From Diplocarpon mali (lineage: Eukaryota; Ascomycota; Leotiomycetes; Helotiales; Drepanopezizaceae), in the NCBI GenBank assembly GCA_024741835.1, contig JAENRP010000036.1, forward strand, positions 62,001-126,000: a DNA stretch of 64,000 nt. The letters are read 5' to 3'. Of this stretch, positions 22,748-35,019 are shown piece after piece. The notes below the pieces were generated by a model that saw nothing but the letters and a program-made list of their open reading frames with translations, was not told where the DNA came from and made no database searches. The position numbers and the translations under genes were made by a program. The number at the start of each line of letters is the position of its first letter. Within the stretch, counting starts at the first letter, position 1.

Positions 22748-24414
22748 TCACAACTTCTCCGTCTGCGTGGCTGCGACGCCTTTCTCCTCGGAGCCGTCGA
22801 CAGAAGCATCCTCGACGTCCTTGCGCGCGGGCTCGAGCCCGACGCGCACCTTGTCCGTCCAGCCGTCCAGCGTCTTCCGCTTGAAGATGTTCAGGTAGAT
22901 GGGGAACGTGAGGGCGACGGCGAAGCCGATCAGCGGGATGAAGAAGGCCTTCTGGGTATTGCCCCCGAGCCCGTCGGCGACGGCGCCCAGGACGGGCGGG
23001 AACAGGGCGCCCCCCGACACGGCGGCGACGACGAAGCTGGCGCCGCGCTTGCTGTGCCGGCCGAGGCCGCGGATGGACAGCGTGAAGATGAGCGGGAAGA
23101 CGCAGGACTCGAAGAAGAGGACGAGGAAGATGGCGGCGACGCCGCCGTTGCCGGCCAGCACGATGGCGAGGACGGCGCCGAGGACGACGCCGGTCAGGAA
23201 GCCCAGCAGGACCAGGCGCGGCTTGACGAAGCGCAGCAGGGCGCTGGCGACGAAGCGGCCCACGGCGAAGCAGCCCTGGGCGCCGGCGAGCAGGTTGGCG
23301 CCGGCGGCGTGGCTGGTGCCGGGGCGCACCCAGGCGACGTAGTTGATGAAGTAGCCGGCGTAGGCGACCTGGGCGCCGACGTAGCAGAACTGGGCGGCGA
23401 CGCCGCAGAACAGCGTGTGCTGCTGCCGCAGCGGCCGGTCCTCGAAGTCGGTGTCCGCCGCCGACTGGGCGGCCTGCTCGGCCAGGTCGGCGTCGGTGAC
23501 CTCGGGGAGGCGGACGAGGAAGAAGACGATGGCCAGGAGGAAGACGAAGATGGCGATGCCGAGGTAGACCCACTGGACCGACTCGAGGGAGGTGTCGTCG
23601 ACGTTGGTGAAGATGACATGGGAGGCGAGGACGGGCGCCACGACGGTGCCGACGGCCTGGAAGGCCTGGGCGAGCGTGAGACGCAGCTCCGAGTACTTGG
23701 GGGGGCCGCAGGTGGCGATGAAGGGGTTGGCCGCGGTCTCGAGCGTCGAGAGGCCGCTCCCGACGATGAACATGCTGAGGCAGAAGCCGACGAAGCTGGA
23801 TGGACGATCAGGCGGGTGTTGTAAGGGGGGTGGGGNNNNNNNNNNNNNNNNNNNNNNNNNNNNNNNNNNNNNNNNNNNNNNNNNNNNNNNNNNNNNNNNN
23901 NNNNNNNNNNAGGAGGAGGAGGAGGAGAGGAGAGGAGAGGAGGAGGAGGAGGAGGAGGAGAGGAGGACGACGACGAGGAGGGGAGGACGACGGCGACGAC
24001 GACAACAACGACGACGACGACGAGGGGCCAGACTCACGATCTCTCGACGCCCGAGGGCCAGAACATCAGGGCGCCGACGCCGTAGATACACAGGCCGACG
24101 ACCAAGGCCCAGCGGTAGCCGAAGCGGCGCACCACCCACCCGGAATACGTCAAGGGGCCGATGAAGTAGGCGCCAAAGTAGGCGGCCTGGAGCCCGCCCG
24201 ACTGGCCCTGGCTGATGCGCAGCGCCGTCTGGAAGTGGGCGTTGAGCACGTCGAGCAGGCCGTAGGCGAAACCCCACATGAAGAAGAGGATGGTGACGAG
24301 GCCGACGGGCACGATGGACTCGCGGACGGTGATGTGGCCGGCGCCGGTGACGACGTGGTCGTCGACCGGCGCCTTGCTGCCCTGGGGCGCCTTTATATCG
24401 GCCGGTGCTGGCAT
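22748..24414 (-). CDS. MFS sugar:H+ symporter, FHS (fucose permease) family
   Basis: Exons on the minus strand: 24414-24038 and 23795-22748, giving 474 aa. The protein has about 12 predicted membrane segments. The first carries the FHS signature FFMWGFAYGLLDVLNAHFQ, followed by GAYFIGPLTYSGWVVRRFGYR; later come ETAANPFI, LRLTLAQAFQAVGTVVAPVL and FGVLFFES-type helices (here LVLFFESCVFPLIFTLSIRG). FHS proteins import L-fucose, galactose, glucose or, in fungi, possibly N-acetylglucosamine or rhamnose with protons at the plasma membrane; the substrate here cannot be read from sequence. Its position next to pectin-degrading genes favours a pectin-derived sugar (inference). The intron (23796-24037) has a canonical GTGAGT donor and CAG acceptor but contains an assembly gap and (GGA)n repeats, and an uninterrupted low-complexity frame runs through it. 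The C-terminal tail is charged and cytosolic. Confidence 0.88.
23836..23910. other. Assembly gap in the FHS gene intron
   Basis: Run of about 75 N, bounded by GGGGTGGGG and by (AGG)n, so the break is probably caused by the purine repeat. Intron length is therefore uncertain. Confidence 0.95.
23911..24024. repeat. (AGG)n/(GACGAC)n simple repeat in intron
   Basis: Purine-rich trinucleotide repeat on the plus strand grading into GACGACGACG. It lies within the intron of the FHS gene. Confidence 0.9.
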
Positions 24415-27400
24415 GGTCTGCTCTCTGAAGCCAGCTGGAGAGGGGGAGGGGGAGGGGGAGGGCGAGGGGGGCGAGGGGGAGGACGACGACGACGAGGACG
24501 AGGACGACGACGACGACGACGACGACGCAGCAGCTCAACGGTACCGTGCGAGAGAGGAGGCGTGGTCAAGGCCTCTGGCTGCAGTGGCCTCGCACTGTCG
24601 TCCAGCGCCGGACTGCAGGTATATATATCTCCCTATATCTCTATATCTCTCTCTATCGTATGATCTGATATACTTCCCTCCCCTCCCCTCCCCTCCCCCG
24701 CGTCAGCTCTCGACCCACGAGCGGCGATTGACGGCCCCAAGATCTCGTGGGTCGAAACCTCCGCAACTCTCTCGTGTGCTTGCGATCGTCCTGCAGCGCC
24801 GAACAAGCCCAGAGAGCACGCCCGTCGCAGCGAGGCTTGGCTGCTCCCGCTCGGCCTTATTATCACTGCACGACGGCGTCCACTCGGCTTTCTCGCGTCT
24901 CGCGTCTCGCTTCTCGCTTCTCGTTCGCCTCTCCTTTTGTTTTCGCCAGCAAGGCCCGACCTTACTCGCGGACGACGACGGCATCGCCCGCACGAGAGGA
25001 AGAGGAGAGCCGCGGCAGCGAGCAGTCGGACGCGGGGGGGAGGGTGATATCTGCATCTCGGCCGTGGAGGTTGCTGAAAGCGCGGCCCTTGGAGCGTGGA
25101 CCGCATAGATGTACAAGGCGAGTCAGGATGCCGGCGGGGTTGGCGACACGACCAGGGCGCTCAGCTCCCCCACCCTCTCTGCATGTCTATCCCGACCTCG
25201 ACGCCGACTGGAGTCTGGACGTGGGATCATCGCGTCGGCTGGCGCGGGGGGAGCACGTGGTTGGCTTTCGCTGCCGCGGAGCAGGGGAGTCTGCGCCGCT
25301 GGCGATTGTCTCGCAGCCGACTGTGTACGAAAGTGGCGCGCCGCAAGACTGGTGCCGGGGGTCGAGGGTGACTCGGAAGTGTGTTTATGCCGTGAAGGCA
25401 GGCTTGCAGTGAAATCGGCGCCGGAGAGAAGGTTGGCTTTCCCCATCATCATCTCCTTTGTTTACATGGCCATGGATCGACTCCCCGCCGGAAGGGGAGA
25501 GCTACAACGCTTCGGCATAGTCTCGGTCCGCCTGGCAAGCTTGCTTTGGTTATCCCAGACCTGCGCGCCGAATGCTGCAGCGCAGCCCGATTTTGAGTTC
25601 CGAGTAGCATGGACCATGACCGGGGCGGAAACCCACTGGAAAGAAAGAGGTCAACTACCGAGAGTAGTCGAGCGCCATGCAGCTTGGTAAGTAACAGGGT
25701 GGATTGTATATATGTATATAAATGTATATATATACATATATATAAATGTATATATATATATATATATATACATTTATATATATATGTATATATATACATA
25801 CATATTATTATAGACAACATTTTCTGCGGATGCAGTAGACCACACATCACATAGCTGTCGGCCTATTCGGCTTTGGTATTTACATATAAAATTGCTACTC
25901 ATAGTATGGCGACGATCAGATACAAGGTATAATTCCTAGGCTCTCCGATCTACGACACTCGGGAGGATATCCAAGGAAATCGAGAGCCCTGCGAAAAGCC
26001 GGTACACATCGTATAGTATCGTAAGCATAGGTATTATAAGAGTAGGGCCAAAGTAGGGCCAAAGTAGCGCTACAGAAGGAATGATGTATTGCAAAGACCC
26101 TTCAATACATCAACAGCAGCTAGGAGCCTCGGCCTGAGAGGGACAGCTCTCCCCCCTCCCCCCCTGCGGATCCGAACAGCACGCCACGCAAGCGAGAATC
26201 AACATCAGGTCTCCCAAGCGAAGTCCGCCGGTCGGAAAGCTCTCGCGCTCACATCCCCCCGGCTTCACACCCAGCCATACAATCCTCTCGCGCCCGCATC
26301 CCATCCATCCAAACCATGCGGCCACGGTCTCGGCTTCCCGCCACACGATGGGCACTGGAGGCCCGAACCAAGCTTCCCTACGTCGACACGTGCCCGCCCT
26401 CTCTCGGCCCTTGTCTGCACCCCCTTGGACGTGGCCCGCTGGGTGTTTTCCGCCGAATCGGCTGCTGGGCATTTCGGCCCCATTCGAATCCCAGAGCCGA
26501 GTGCAAGACGAGAGATCCCAGGTGCGCTGAGGCCCGCAGCGTGTCGGGATACAGGTCATATGACTGAGTATCATGTGACTAATCACGTGATCTTTGTAGA
26601 GAATTCGTGAACATCTCAGAGCTGAGGCTACGAAGTCGCTAGCAGCTATCCTCAAGCCCACTTAACGCGGAACTCCCTGCGACCTCTCATTTGGACCCGG
26701 AATGTTGTCTCGTAGAGTCACTCCAACTCGTACCAATGAAGGGGTCATACTTTTGATTTTCATTCTCAGGAAAATCTGCATTTGAAAGTCCAGCCCTTTG
26801 TCATGGACACAGCAGACCAGGTAGTTATGACGTGAATTTCTCTTACATCCCCCTCGTTTCCTAGTTTCTCTTACTACTCGAGCCCATGCCAGTGCTTCTT
26901 CTCAACACCCTATAGCTAGGAGAAAAGCCTACTTCTTAAATTTGGCAAAGAGCATTCCAAGAGTTGATTCAGATCGTACTGAGATATACTTGCGGTTTAG
27001 AGCTATGGTTAGTCAGGCTTATAGAGCATTCAAAGAGTTAATTCCGATCGTACTAATATATACTTGCAGTTAAGAGCTATAGTTAGTCAGGCTTAAGCTC
27101 TTTACCTGTCAAGTGCAGCGGAATCTGAACTTCATCCAAGTCCAGAGGTACTAAAGTTCATCCAAGTCCAGAGGTACAGAGGTACTGAACTTCCAAGTGC
27201 AGCGATCCTACGGCCTTGTGGACATTCGCATTCGGAAATTCATGTCCTTGGCACGAAACACCATCTGCCAGTGTTCTACTTGCAACCGCTTGATCATGAA
27301 CAGGCAAAGGGGCTTCGCAGAGTCACAAGTCATGAAACGCGAGCGCAAGAATATGAGCTGCAACCACTTACTGTGGCTGTGTCTCGCGATTCCTTACGAA

Positions 27401-27608
27401 GAGACGCAGAGGGGCTTAGTCAGCGCCTCGTCACCGCGAGCTGAGCCACAATACGAAAGCGTCGATGCCATCCACCCGAGAACTTAAAGCCAGACCTCAC
27501 CTCCTCGATATCCAACACTTCATATATCTCCCCGAACCCCATCTCCAGCTCCATCCACCACCTCGCTCCTCCGCCTGTCCCTCACATCCTCCTCCAGCGG
27601 ACGACAAG
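24415..27608. other. Intergenic between FHS and SYLF genes
   Basis: 24440-24525 is a (GAGGGG)n then (GAC)n simple repeat just upstream of the FHS start. 24690-25680 is GC-rich with overlapping frames on both strands but no recognisable gene. 25860-27400 is mixed, with two related ~60-base segments (26945-27090) containing TTAGAGCTATGGTTAGTCAG. CACGTGATC at about 26583 is an E-box-like palindrome. Confidence 0.45.
25705..25808. repeat. AT palindrome / (TA)n
   Basis: About 100 bases of alternating TA with ATAAATGTATA and TATACATTTAT placed symmetrically around a (TA)n core. A long near-perfect inverted repeat able to form a cruciform. Confidence 0.9.
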
Positions 27609-29054
27609 ATGCCTCTCTGGGAGAAGACCAAGCACGGTAGCAAGTCTGCCTTTGACAAAGGATGGGCCGCGTTCGAGAAGCTCGGAGTTCCCGTCAACAA
27701 GTTGACGAACAAGATCGGCTCCGAGGCCTTCTGGCCGACCGGACTCGGTCCCGAGTCGGATAAAGCGGCGCGCATTCTGAAATCCTTCTGCAGTATGTCC
27801 TCGCCCGCCTTCACGTCCTCTCATCACCTGACTAAAACTCCATCAGAGGATGGCTTCTACAAAGAATCGCCAACTCCCAACGGCACTGGCTTAGCCACGC
27901 CCGCCGCCGCTCCCAGCTCTCCCGGCCCCCGAAACAATCCGAAAGTCCTGATGAAGATCCCGCAGAAGGTGATCCAGAACTGCGTCGGCCTTGCGATCTT
28001 CTCGGTGATGCGCACGGGACTGTGGGTCAGCGGCGCCGGGGGATCCGGAGTCCTGATCGCACGCAAGGAGGATGGAGAATGGGGCCCCCCGTCTGGCATC
28101 CTGGTCCACACGCTCGGCGTCGGCTTCATAGTCGGCATTGACATCTACGACTGCGTGATTGTGATCAACAACCGCAAAGCGCTCGAGGCCTTCAGCAAGA
28201 TGCGCGTGTCGCTTGGCGGCGAGCTCAGCGTCGTCGCCGGGCCCGTGGGAGCCGGTGGGATCGTCGAGTCCGAGCTGCTGAAGGACCGCAAGCCGGTCCT
28301 CAGCTACGTCAAGAGCCGTGGCCTGTACGGCGGTCTCCAGGTCGACGGGACGATCATCGTGGAGCGGAATGACGAGAATGCCAAGTTCTATGGGGAGAGG
28401 CTCCCGATCAAGGATATCTTGGCGGGCAACATCAAGGACATCCCCGCCGAGACGCGCATGCTGATAGAGACTGTCAAGCTCGCCGAGGGCCGCACAGATG
28501 GTGATCCAGCCGTGCTGGAACAGCTGCTGGCGAGCAATATCCCACCACCGAGCGAAGTAGAGGTGGAGCGGATGAGCGAGCCGACGAACGAGCAGAGGCA
28601 GAATTTCGCGCCGCCGCCGCAGTATCATGGTGCTGCGGAAGGCCTGCGCGGAAACCCAGCCGAGGGCTACTATCCCCCAGAGAAGCACGGCTACAAAGTA
28701 CAACACGACGAATCCCCCGCCTATACACCATCATCCACAGACGAGGATAGACCAGCTTACCCTCCCCGTCCAGACGACAGCGGGGCTGCAGCGTCGGCAT
28801 CAGCATCGACTCACACCACGGGTGCAGATCAGAAGATCCCACCAACAGACTCTGCCCTCTACGACCCTCCCACTCCCACCGGCTCCTCGTCACCCTTCCC
28901 ACTCCCTCTCAACGTCGGGAAGCCACCTGCCAGGACCGCTTCCGGGTTCGCGCCCCCGCCAGGCCCTCCGCCGAACCGGACGGACTCGGGCTTCCCTGCG
29001 CCGCCGCCCAAATCCGAGAAGAGAGACCCAGATGCACCGCCAGCCTACACTTGA
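27609..29054 (+). CDS. SYLF (Ysc84/LSB3-like) domain protein
   Basis: Exons 27609-27792 and 27847-29054 give 463 aa. An N-terminal helix region leads into the SYLF domain (about residues 50-280): ESDKAARILKSFCKDGFY, KVIQNCVGLAIFSVMRTGLW, GAGGSGVLIARKEDGEWGPP, VGIDIYDCVIVINNRKALEAF and LGGELSVVAGPVGAGG. SYLF domains bind phosphoinositides and actin, and in yeast Ysc84/Lsb3 act at endocytic actin patches. The C-terminal 180 residues are disordered, Pro-rich and negatively charged, without the SH3 domain of yeast Ysc84, as is common in filamentous fungi; PPPxY-like and PPAYT motifs at the end may recruit partners (inference). The 54-nt intron is a multiple of three without stops, so retention would insert 18 residues into the SYLF domain. 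Splicing is favoured because it restores SFCKDGFY. Confidence 0.92.
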   Translation: MPLWEKTKHGSKSAFDKGWAAFEKLGVPVNKLTNKIGSEAFWPTGLGPESDKAARILKSFCSMSSPAFTSSHHLTKTPSEDGFYKESPTPNGTGLATPAAAPSSPGPRNNPKVLMKIPQKVIQNCVGLAIFSVMRTGLWVSGAGGSGVLIARKEDGEWGPPSGILVHTLGVGFIVGIDIYDCVIVINNRKALEAFSKMRVSLGGELSVVAGPVGAGGIVESELLKDRKPVLSYVKSRGLYGGLQVDGTIIVERNDENAKFYGERLPIKDILAGNIKDIPAETRMLIETVKLAEGRTDGDPAVLEQLLASNIPPPSEVEVERMSEPTNEQRQNFAPPPQYHGAAEGLRGNPAEGYYPPEKHGYKVQHDESPAYTPSSTDEDRPAYPPRPDDSGAAASASASTHTTGADQKIPPTDSALYDPPTPTGSSSPFPLPLNVGKPPARTASGFAPPPGPPPNRTDSGFPAPPPKSEKRDPDAPPAYT

Positions 29055-29659
29055 CGCGTCGCTTGGTCGAGAATAGGAGGAAGTTGGCTGTGCCGCAGCG
29101 CTCTGCATCCTCGGCTACGAATTATGGTTTTTTTCATGTAGATTACCCTTCTTTCGCGCCTCTTTTCTCACGGGAGGAGTTCTGTTCGAGCCTTGGTAGA
29201 CTAGACAGCGTGCGTGGTCGCGGGAGGAATTCTGTTCGAGCTTTGGTAGACTAGCCAGCGCGCGTGGCCGCGGAAGTGGCTACTTCAGGGGATGCATCAA
29301 GTAAATACCCATGGGAAGTAAATCTACGCGCATCGCGAAAGCGACGAAGCTCTTTGGTAACCTTAGTATTACCAGCAGTGGTGCCCCTTGTTCTGTATGC
29401 ACAGAGAGGGAGGGTGGTAGGCATAGTCGTATCTTCCTCACTGGTTTGCGTGAATACACATTGGACCAAGTAAATTGTCACCGGAGGGCTGGGATTTCTA
29501 GGCTAATCGTGGAGTCTAGGGGTAAAACATAAGAGATCAATATTACAATCATAGGACCTTGCAATCTTGTGATTTAAATGCCAGTACTCGTGAATTACAA
29601 CAGGGGTATTCTTGATTGTAGGCGCTAATGTCTAGGAAGATCAAAAATAATAGCATAGT
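29055..29659. other. 3' flank of SYLF gene
   Basis: No gene recognised. Includes a ~49-bp tandem duplication at 29172-29270. Confidence 0.5.
29172..29270. repeat. ~49-bp tandem duplication
   Basis: Two copies of a unit starting GGGAGGA.TTCTGTTCGAGC and ending CAGCG.GCGTGG.CGC. Confidence 0.9.
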
Positions 29660-29787
29660 ATTGCGCCACGAGGAGCCTGAGGCGCTAAGGACTGGCTTTG
29701 TCATCAGCCTCTGAAGTGGCCAAGGAGCAATCCTATCTAAGGAGCTTAGATATATAGCTGGATTAGATCTTGTAAGCTCTTGCTTAT
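29660..29787 (-). repeat. Dispersed repeat B, copy 1
   Basis: Matches 33679-33805 along about 128 bases: ATTGCGCCACGAGGAGCCTG at one end, AGTGGCCAAGGAGCAATCC in the middle, and GGAGCTTAGATATATAGCT with TTGTAAGC at the other end. Read on the minus strand it ends in GTGGCGCAATA, which resembles a tRNA A box. Likely a SINE or LTR fragment (inference). Confidence 0.7.
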
Positions 29788-32700
29788 TGATAAGAGAGGC
29801 CTTTATTTTCAAGTAAATTAATAGTATAGAGATGGGGGTGTGATATTCTCAGGAAAAATGGTCAAGATTATAAGTATTATTCTCGGGAAGATTGCGAATC
29901 ACTAGGACAAAAATAAAATCGCTATTCTACTTGTGGGATTTGCACTTAATAAGCTATAGGCTCATGCTTATAAGTTATGATAAAAACTTGCTTTTTCTTA
30001 GGCCAAACAGTACTAACCATGGCTGACGCATTCTAAGGAGCGTTGAACTCGCCTGGGTAGGGTAGTGAGATCTTGTAGCTAAGTAGTTATACCCTGGTCT
30101 TGTAGACGAACTCGAAGGTTTCTCTTTATAACTCAAAGCTTTATGTATAAAGTTTATCTATACTTAGAACAGGTTGCGACTGAGTTTTGCAACTTTGAGA
30201 ATCTGATCAGATGCATCTGTGATCTAGACTAGGTTGATTGATGATTGAAACGGGCGCATTGAGAGACGTGCAAGGGTTCAACCCCTTGACCACATCGTTG
30301 TATTGTGCTTGTTATACCTTGAAAATGAACGGTCTCAACTCTGGAATATATCGTAGCTGTTACGCGCTCGTAGGAGGTCACGTTTCGCGCAACTACTTGC
30401 GGCTGGCCGTACCACGTGCTGGTCACGTGCTACCGCGCGCCAGGCAGAATCTATTATATTTATTCAAGAGGAGAGCTCTGCTACTGTTCTCTCTTCTTCA
30501 TCTTGAGTTCTACCTACGTAGCGTACCACTGGGCCAATACAACACGTCAACCTCTATTCTTGTACTCCTGAGGGCCAGCCGTAACAGTAGCTAGCACTGT
30601 GCCAACTTCTACCGCGCAACTGAAATAGCCGGTGTGGGAAGAAGAGCGTAAGGTGGGAGACGCAATCTGACCTAGTAGAATTCGCAGAAGCTCCTGCAAT
30701 GCAACGTCGGGTTCACGATAAGTAGCTGCGGTATAGGAAGAGGGTATCTAAGATGATTGAGTCTGTCCAATCAACTCTGCTTTATAACAAGCACGGCTGG
30801 CACGTTCAGGCGTAGATCAAGGGCGTAGGGGCGTTGCCTTTTTCCGAGTGGACAATAGCATATCTTCGCATATAAACTGTTCTAACCCCAATGGCACTGT
30901 ACACCGTTAGCTGGGAAACATTTACACATCAGCAAATCAGGCTATCTTGCGAAAGTATTAGCAATGAGAAGAATGAAAGGAGCTCCACGTAAATCGAGAG
31001 AGATAATGGGAATGGTATGGTAGAATACCGACGCGAATTCTAGCTATGGGTCAAAAATCTCTACTTTGTAGAATTCTGTATCAAGTGCAAGCAGCTCTGA
31101 TACAAATTCCTGTGGAACGTATTCACTGTTTCTATACCTGATTTATTTAACCAAAAGTGACCTCATGCATTTAGCCTATGCTGAAGAAGCACCAGGGCTT
31201 GGAAAGGTACTCTGTTCAGAAGAAGTGACCTTGCCTGAGAAGGGACCGTAGGATCTTTTGGCAGAGTAGCTAGACCCTTTCCTATGCTTGGGTGTTTCCA
31301 AATGTACTAATCCAGCATGTCTATCAAGCTTGTTCTATAGACCCTACAATAGCTCAAGACCGTGCTACGCTATTGAAGTGAATCAGGTGGTGGCAATACA
31401 AGGCTTGCAGCTTACCTGGACCTTCAGATAAGCCTTAGCAGCTGCTAACGCGGTCTGGATATCTTCACGCATCTCTTGAATCATTCATAGCTTTGAAGAG
31501 AAGATTAGCGCTAGCTTTGATCGCACTTAATCAGAGGCTTAATGGAAAAGAAGGTAAAATAAAGGATTTCACTTCTAGAGATCAAGATGGGATTAAACTC
31601 AGTCAGAAGAAAAGAACAACAGGTCTCCAAGCAACTCGCGCTTCAGCCATGACAGCCCTTCCTATTCAATTGCCTGACAGCAAAGTTAAGCGATAATATT
31701 CACCCCTCGCCCATAACCTATCGCGCTCCCACGTCCTACCAAGTCACGTCTCGGCCGCAGCTCAACTCATCTTCGTCTTCAATCAAGCAACCACCAAAGC
31801 TCTCCTGGTCCACCATGTAGCTAGCATCTGCAGCATCGCGCAACCGGCCGCCTGGCGTTTCTCGACACAGCTCTCGCCGGGGCATTTACTGCCAGCTTGC
31901 CAGACGCAGAATTGATAACAGACCAAAGCCAAATGGCTTGTCTTCGTTCCCTCCCCTTGGACGTCTTCCACTTGAGCTCCGTCGCAAGGTCTACGAACAC
32001 GCCTCCGAAGCCCGAATCGTTGCGTCGCAAACCTGACTCGGGTTCTCCAGGCAGATGCGGCGATACTAATAAGCTTGGATTCTGTGCGAGCGGTAAGGAG
32101 ATGCGTATGCCGCGTTGAAGCCCTTGCTTGCTAGCTCTGACATCCAGAACGCGACAGGTTAGTCATTTGCTATAACCCTTGCCAAGTTTCGTCCCTACAG
32201 CGCTCGACTTTCAAGGATGCGTTTCGTGCAGAGATGTCTGGCATTGCCGATAGCTTTCTACAGCTGTAATATCCTGTGACAACCCTCTGATGTAGCTATT
32301 CACATTAGAGTGCTGGAGCTCTGTCTAAAGACTATTAGTCTTGCGCAGTCCTCATATCGTCAGTGAATCGTGGGATGATAGCCGAGGGAGCGGTACTAGT
32401 GAACTTGCTGGATCAGCTAACAAACGGGTATCAGAGATTCTAATCGATTACCTTTCTAACTTTTCAGAAAGCAGCAACTTGTCGCCCGGTACCCTCTCAG
32501 GAGGGGTGGCTCTCTAGCTAAAGTTAAGCGCACAGCGATACATAGCCACTCCCTTGTGAAGAGAAAGGGATCAAGCGAGGTATAGTTCGAGGAGTAATCC
32601 CCGGGAGTATTTCTATGCGTCATTACTGCAAAATCGCTATTTATAGGAAGTCTACCAGAATCATCAAGTGATCAGGGTCACGGTAGGGTTGTACGAGAAC

Positions 32701-33678
32701 TGTAGAATCACCTGTTCGTTTTGCTTCTAGGGGGGCTGTGGAGTGAGCAATGAATGTCTATCAACTAGCACATGGATATTATCTTGAACCGTACGGGTCT
32801 TCTCGTTTCCATTCAAGAGATATAAAAGAATCGTTTTCTGATGTAATACATTCTTTGATAGAAAACATTTCTGCCTCAAAACACGCATTAAACATCCTGT
32901 TAATACTATCTTGTCGAAACTTAAGCTTGGTACTTTTAGATCTCACTTTCGATTTTATGCTTTTAACAGTTAGCTCGGCTTGGATACGTGTCTTTGATTA
33001 CTGTCGACTTGGTATGTCTAAATCCGACGCCTCTGATTACTCTCTGAGTTGACATATCTTTCGATTCAATACATCTATTGGCTAGAAACCTCTCTTAATC
33101 AACACCTCTTTCGACGCCAATGTTATATAGAGGAGTAAAACGTATTATCATCAGCTGCAGGTGGTGAACTGCTCAAAGTTGAAGACGGGGGTATATAACT
33201 ATCAAATGGATCAATTCTTCAGGACTATCCACATCGCCGGTATATTGAAATATATGAATTGAACACTGATGCTACAATACCTGTATAGAAGTTGATTCTT
33301 GTATGAACCACCATAACAAATCATTACTTTATCTTCTATTAACTGTAATGATGCCACTCAACACAGTATTTCGGCACACAACTTTTAGACTCACTACGGA
33401 TATCCAACCCCTGCAGAATATCAACGCTGCAACCAACCCAAAGAATAGCAAGTAAAAGAGTATCAAATCTATCATTCAAGTAAGAAATTTCATCCTGGCT
33501 ACCTACTCAGTACCCATTCCAATGTATATTTTGTGTAAATATGAGGTTGAAAGTCGACATTACCAAAGGGTAATAGTAAGAAGCAAGTAAGTGACAGAGT
33601 TCACATCAGAGAAGAGTGGTTTGCTTGGCATGGACAGGAGCTTAAGCTTTATTAAACAGACGTAGGTATAATAGTACT
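29788..33678. other. Gene desert between repeat B copies
   Basis: Stop-dense, mostly AT-rich sequence. 30400-30560 (ACGTGCTGGTCACGTGCTAC, then an AAGAGGAGAGCTCTGCTA stretch) looks like LTR sequence but I found no second copy in the window. A 2EXR fragment at about 31947-32028 is listed separately. Otherwise nothing recognised. Confidence 0.5.
31947..32028 (+). pseudogene. 2EXR-domain gene fragment
   Basis: The frame encodes PPLGRLPLELRRKVYEHASE and continues ARIVASQT before a stop. This is the start of a 2EXR domain (pattern F..LP.ELR..IW..A...PR.V). No downstream P.LL..CRESR motif was found in any frame, so only a fragment is supported. Confidence 0.55.
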
Positions 33679-33805
33679 ATTGCGCCACGAGGAGCCTGAG
33701 GCTCAAAGGAGGCTTATATAATCAGCCCCTGAAGTGGCCAAGGAGCAATCCCATACAAGGAGCTTAGATATATAGCTAGATTAGATTTTGTAAGCTTCTG
33801 CTCAC
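33679..33805 (-). repeat. Dispersed repeat B, copy 2
   Basis: Second copy of the element at 29660-29787, about 85-90% alike by eye, same orientation. Flanks differ, so its ends lie close to ATTGCGCC and GTAAGC. Confidence 0.7.
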
Positions 33806-35019
33806 CACCAAGATCCCTACTTCAAGCATAACAAGAACTTGATGGTTTCTAGGAATAACTCGGTTAGCCAATGATAATCGACTTTCCTAACGATCATAAT
33901 TTCTTATAGATTCGCATATATTCCTCCTATCCCCAAGGAACCTTGCAATCAGAGCAAAGGCTCCTGTAGTATCATTTGTGCCTCACAATCGCCCAGCTAT
34001 TTTTATTCACAGCTCTCAAGACAGATCGAGGAGAGCTTGATGCTTAGGCCAACTCGCTGCCCTTCTGCTAGCTCGCCAGTACAGATTCGACCGTCTAGCT
34101 GTAGGTCAGGAGTAGTATAGCCAACAGAGATTTATTGATAAATCCAATGGGACCTTGTCTGTTAGTGACTCTATTCGAGCGCAGCTCGCTGATACCAAGG
34201 TAGAGATCAAGTTTTCATACCTGACTGCCTTGTGTCAAAGTATAAAGTCATCTCACAAGCCTACAGACTCACTCTTCTGCCTCGGTCTTGACCAACTCCT
34301 CAGCCTTCGGCACTTGCATATCCATTCTTAGATGCCTCTCCTGCTACAGTCACGCTGCTAGTTATTTTCTCTCACTCTTGCGCTTACTGCACTTCAGACA
34401 AGGTCAAATGATTCACTTGAAAAGCGCTTTTCTTTCTTGCGCTTGCTTGAACCTTTCTCCTTGGTAGTAGTCCTTGGTATTACACAGTGCTACGATCTAT
34501 CGCGCGTCAACTCATTACTGAACTCCCTCCAATGCCGAGTTAGATCCCTATTTTACTCCTTGATAAATTCGCCTACTTATTCACATATAATCCCCCTCTT
34601 AAACGCATCATCTCATATCACAATTACCCACGCCCGAGAAGACTCAAGGTCTCGATCAATCGCTTAGATAGCTGCGCTAATGTACCAGGGCCCTTTCGGC
34701 TCAGGAGTCTGCAGCAGCGTCTGAGGCAGTCAGAGGCTCGGACTATCTTATATGCGCCAAGATCAACAACACAGCGATTCTCCAGAGCCACCTCCTAGTC
34801 ATCGTCTGCACCGTGTCCGTCGGCTTGGTGGATGCAGTAATAGCATCAACCAGGTGTCAAGAAATAACCAGTCTCCAGTGTCAAGGACAAATCCAATGCT
34901 TTCACACAACAACCCAAGTTGGTATTATTCTTCCCATCATCTCCAACATCCCCATACCAAAGTAATCGCAGTTGACAAGTCAAAATACTGTTTCAGCTCT
35001 TACCGAGGAAATCAGTATA
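33806..35019. other. Intergenic, no gene seen
   Basis: Mixed composition, short frames only. Nothing recognised. Confidence 0.5.
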
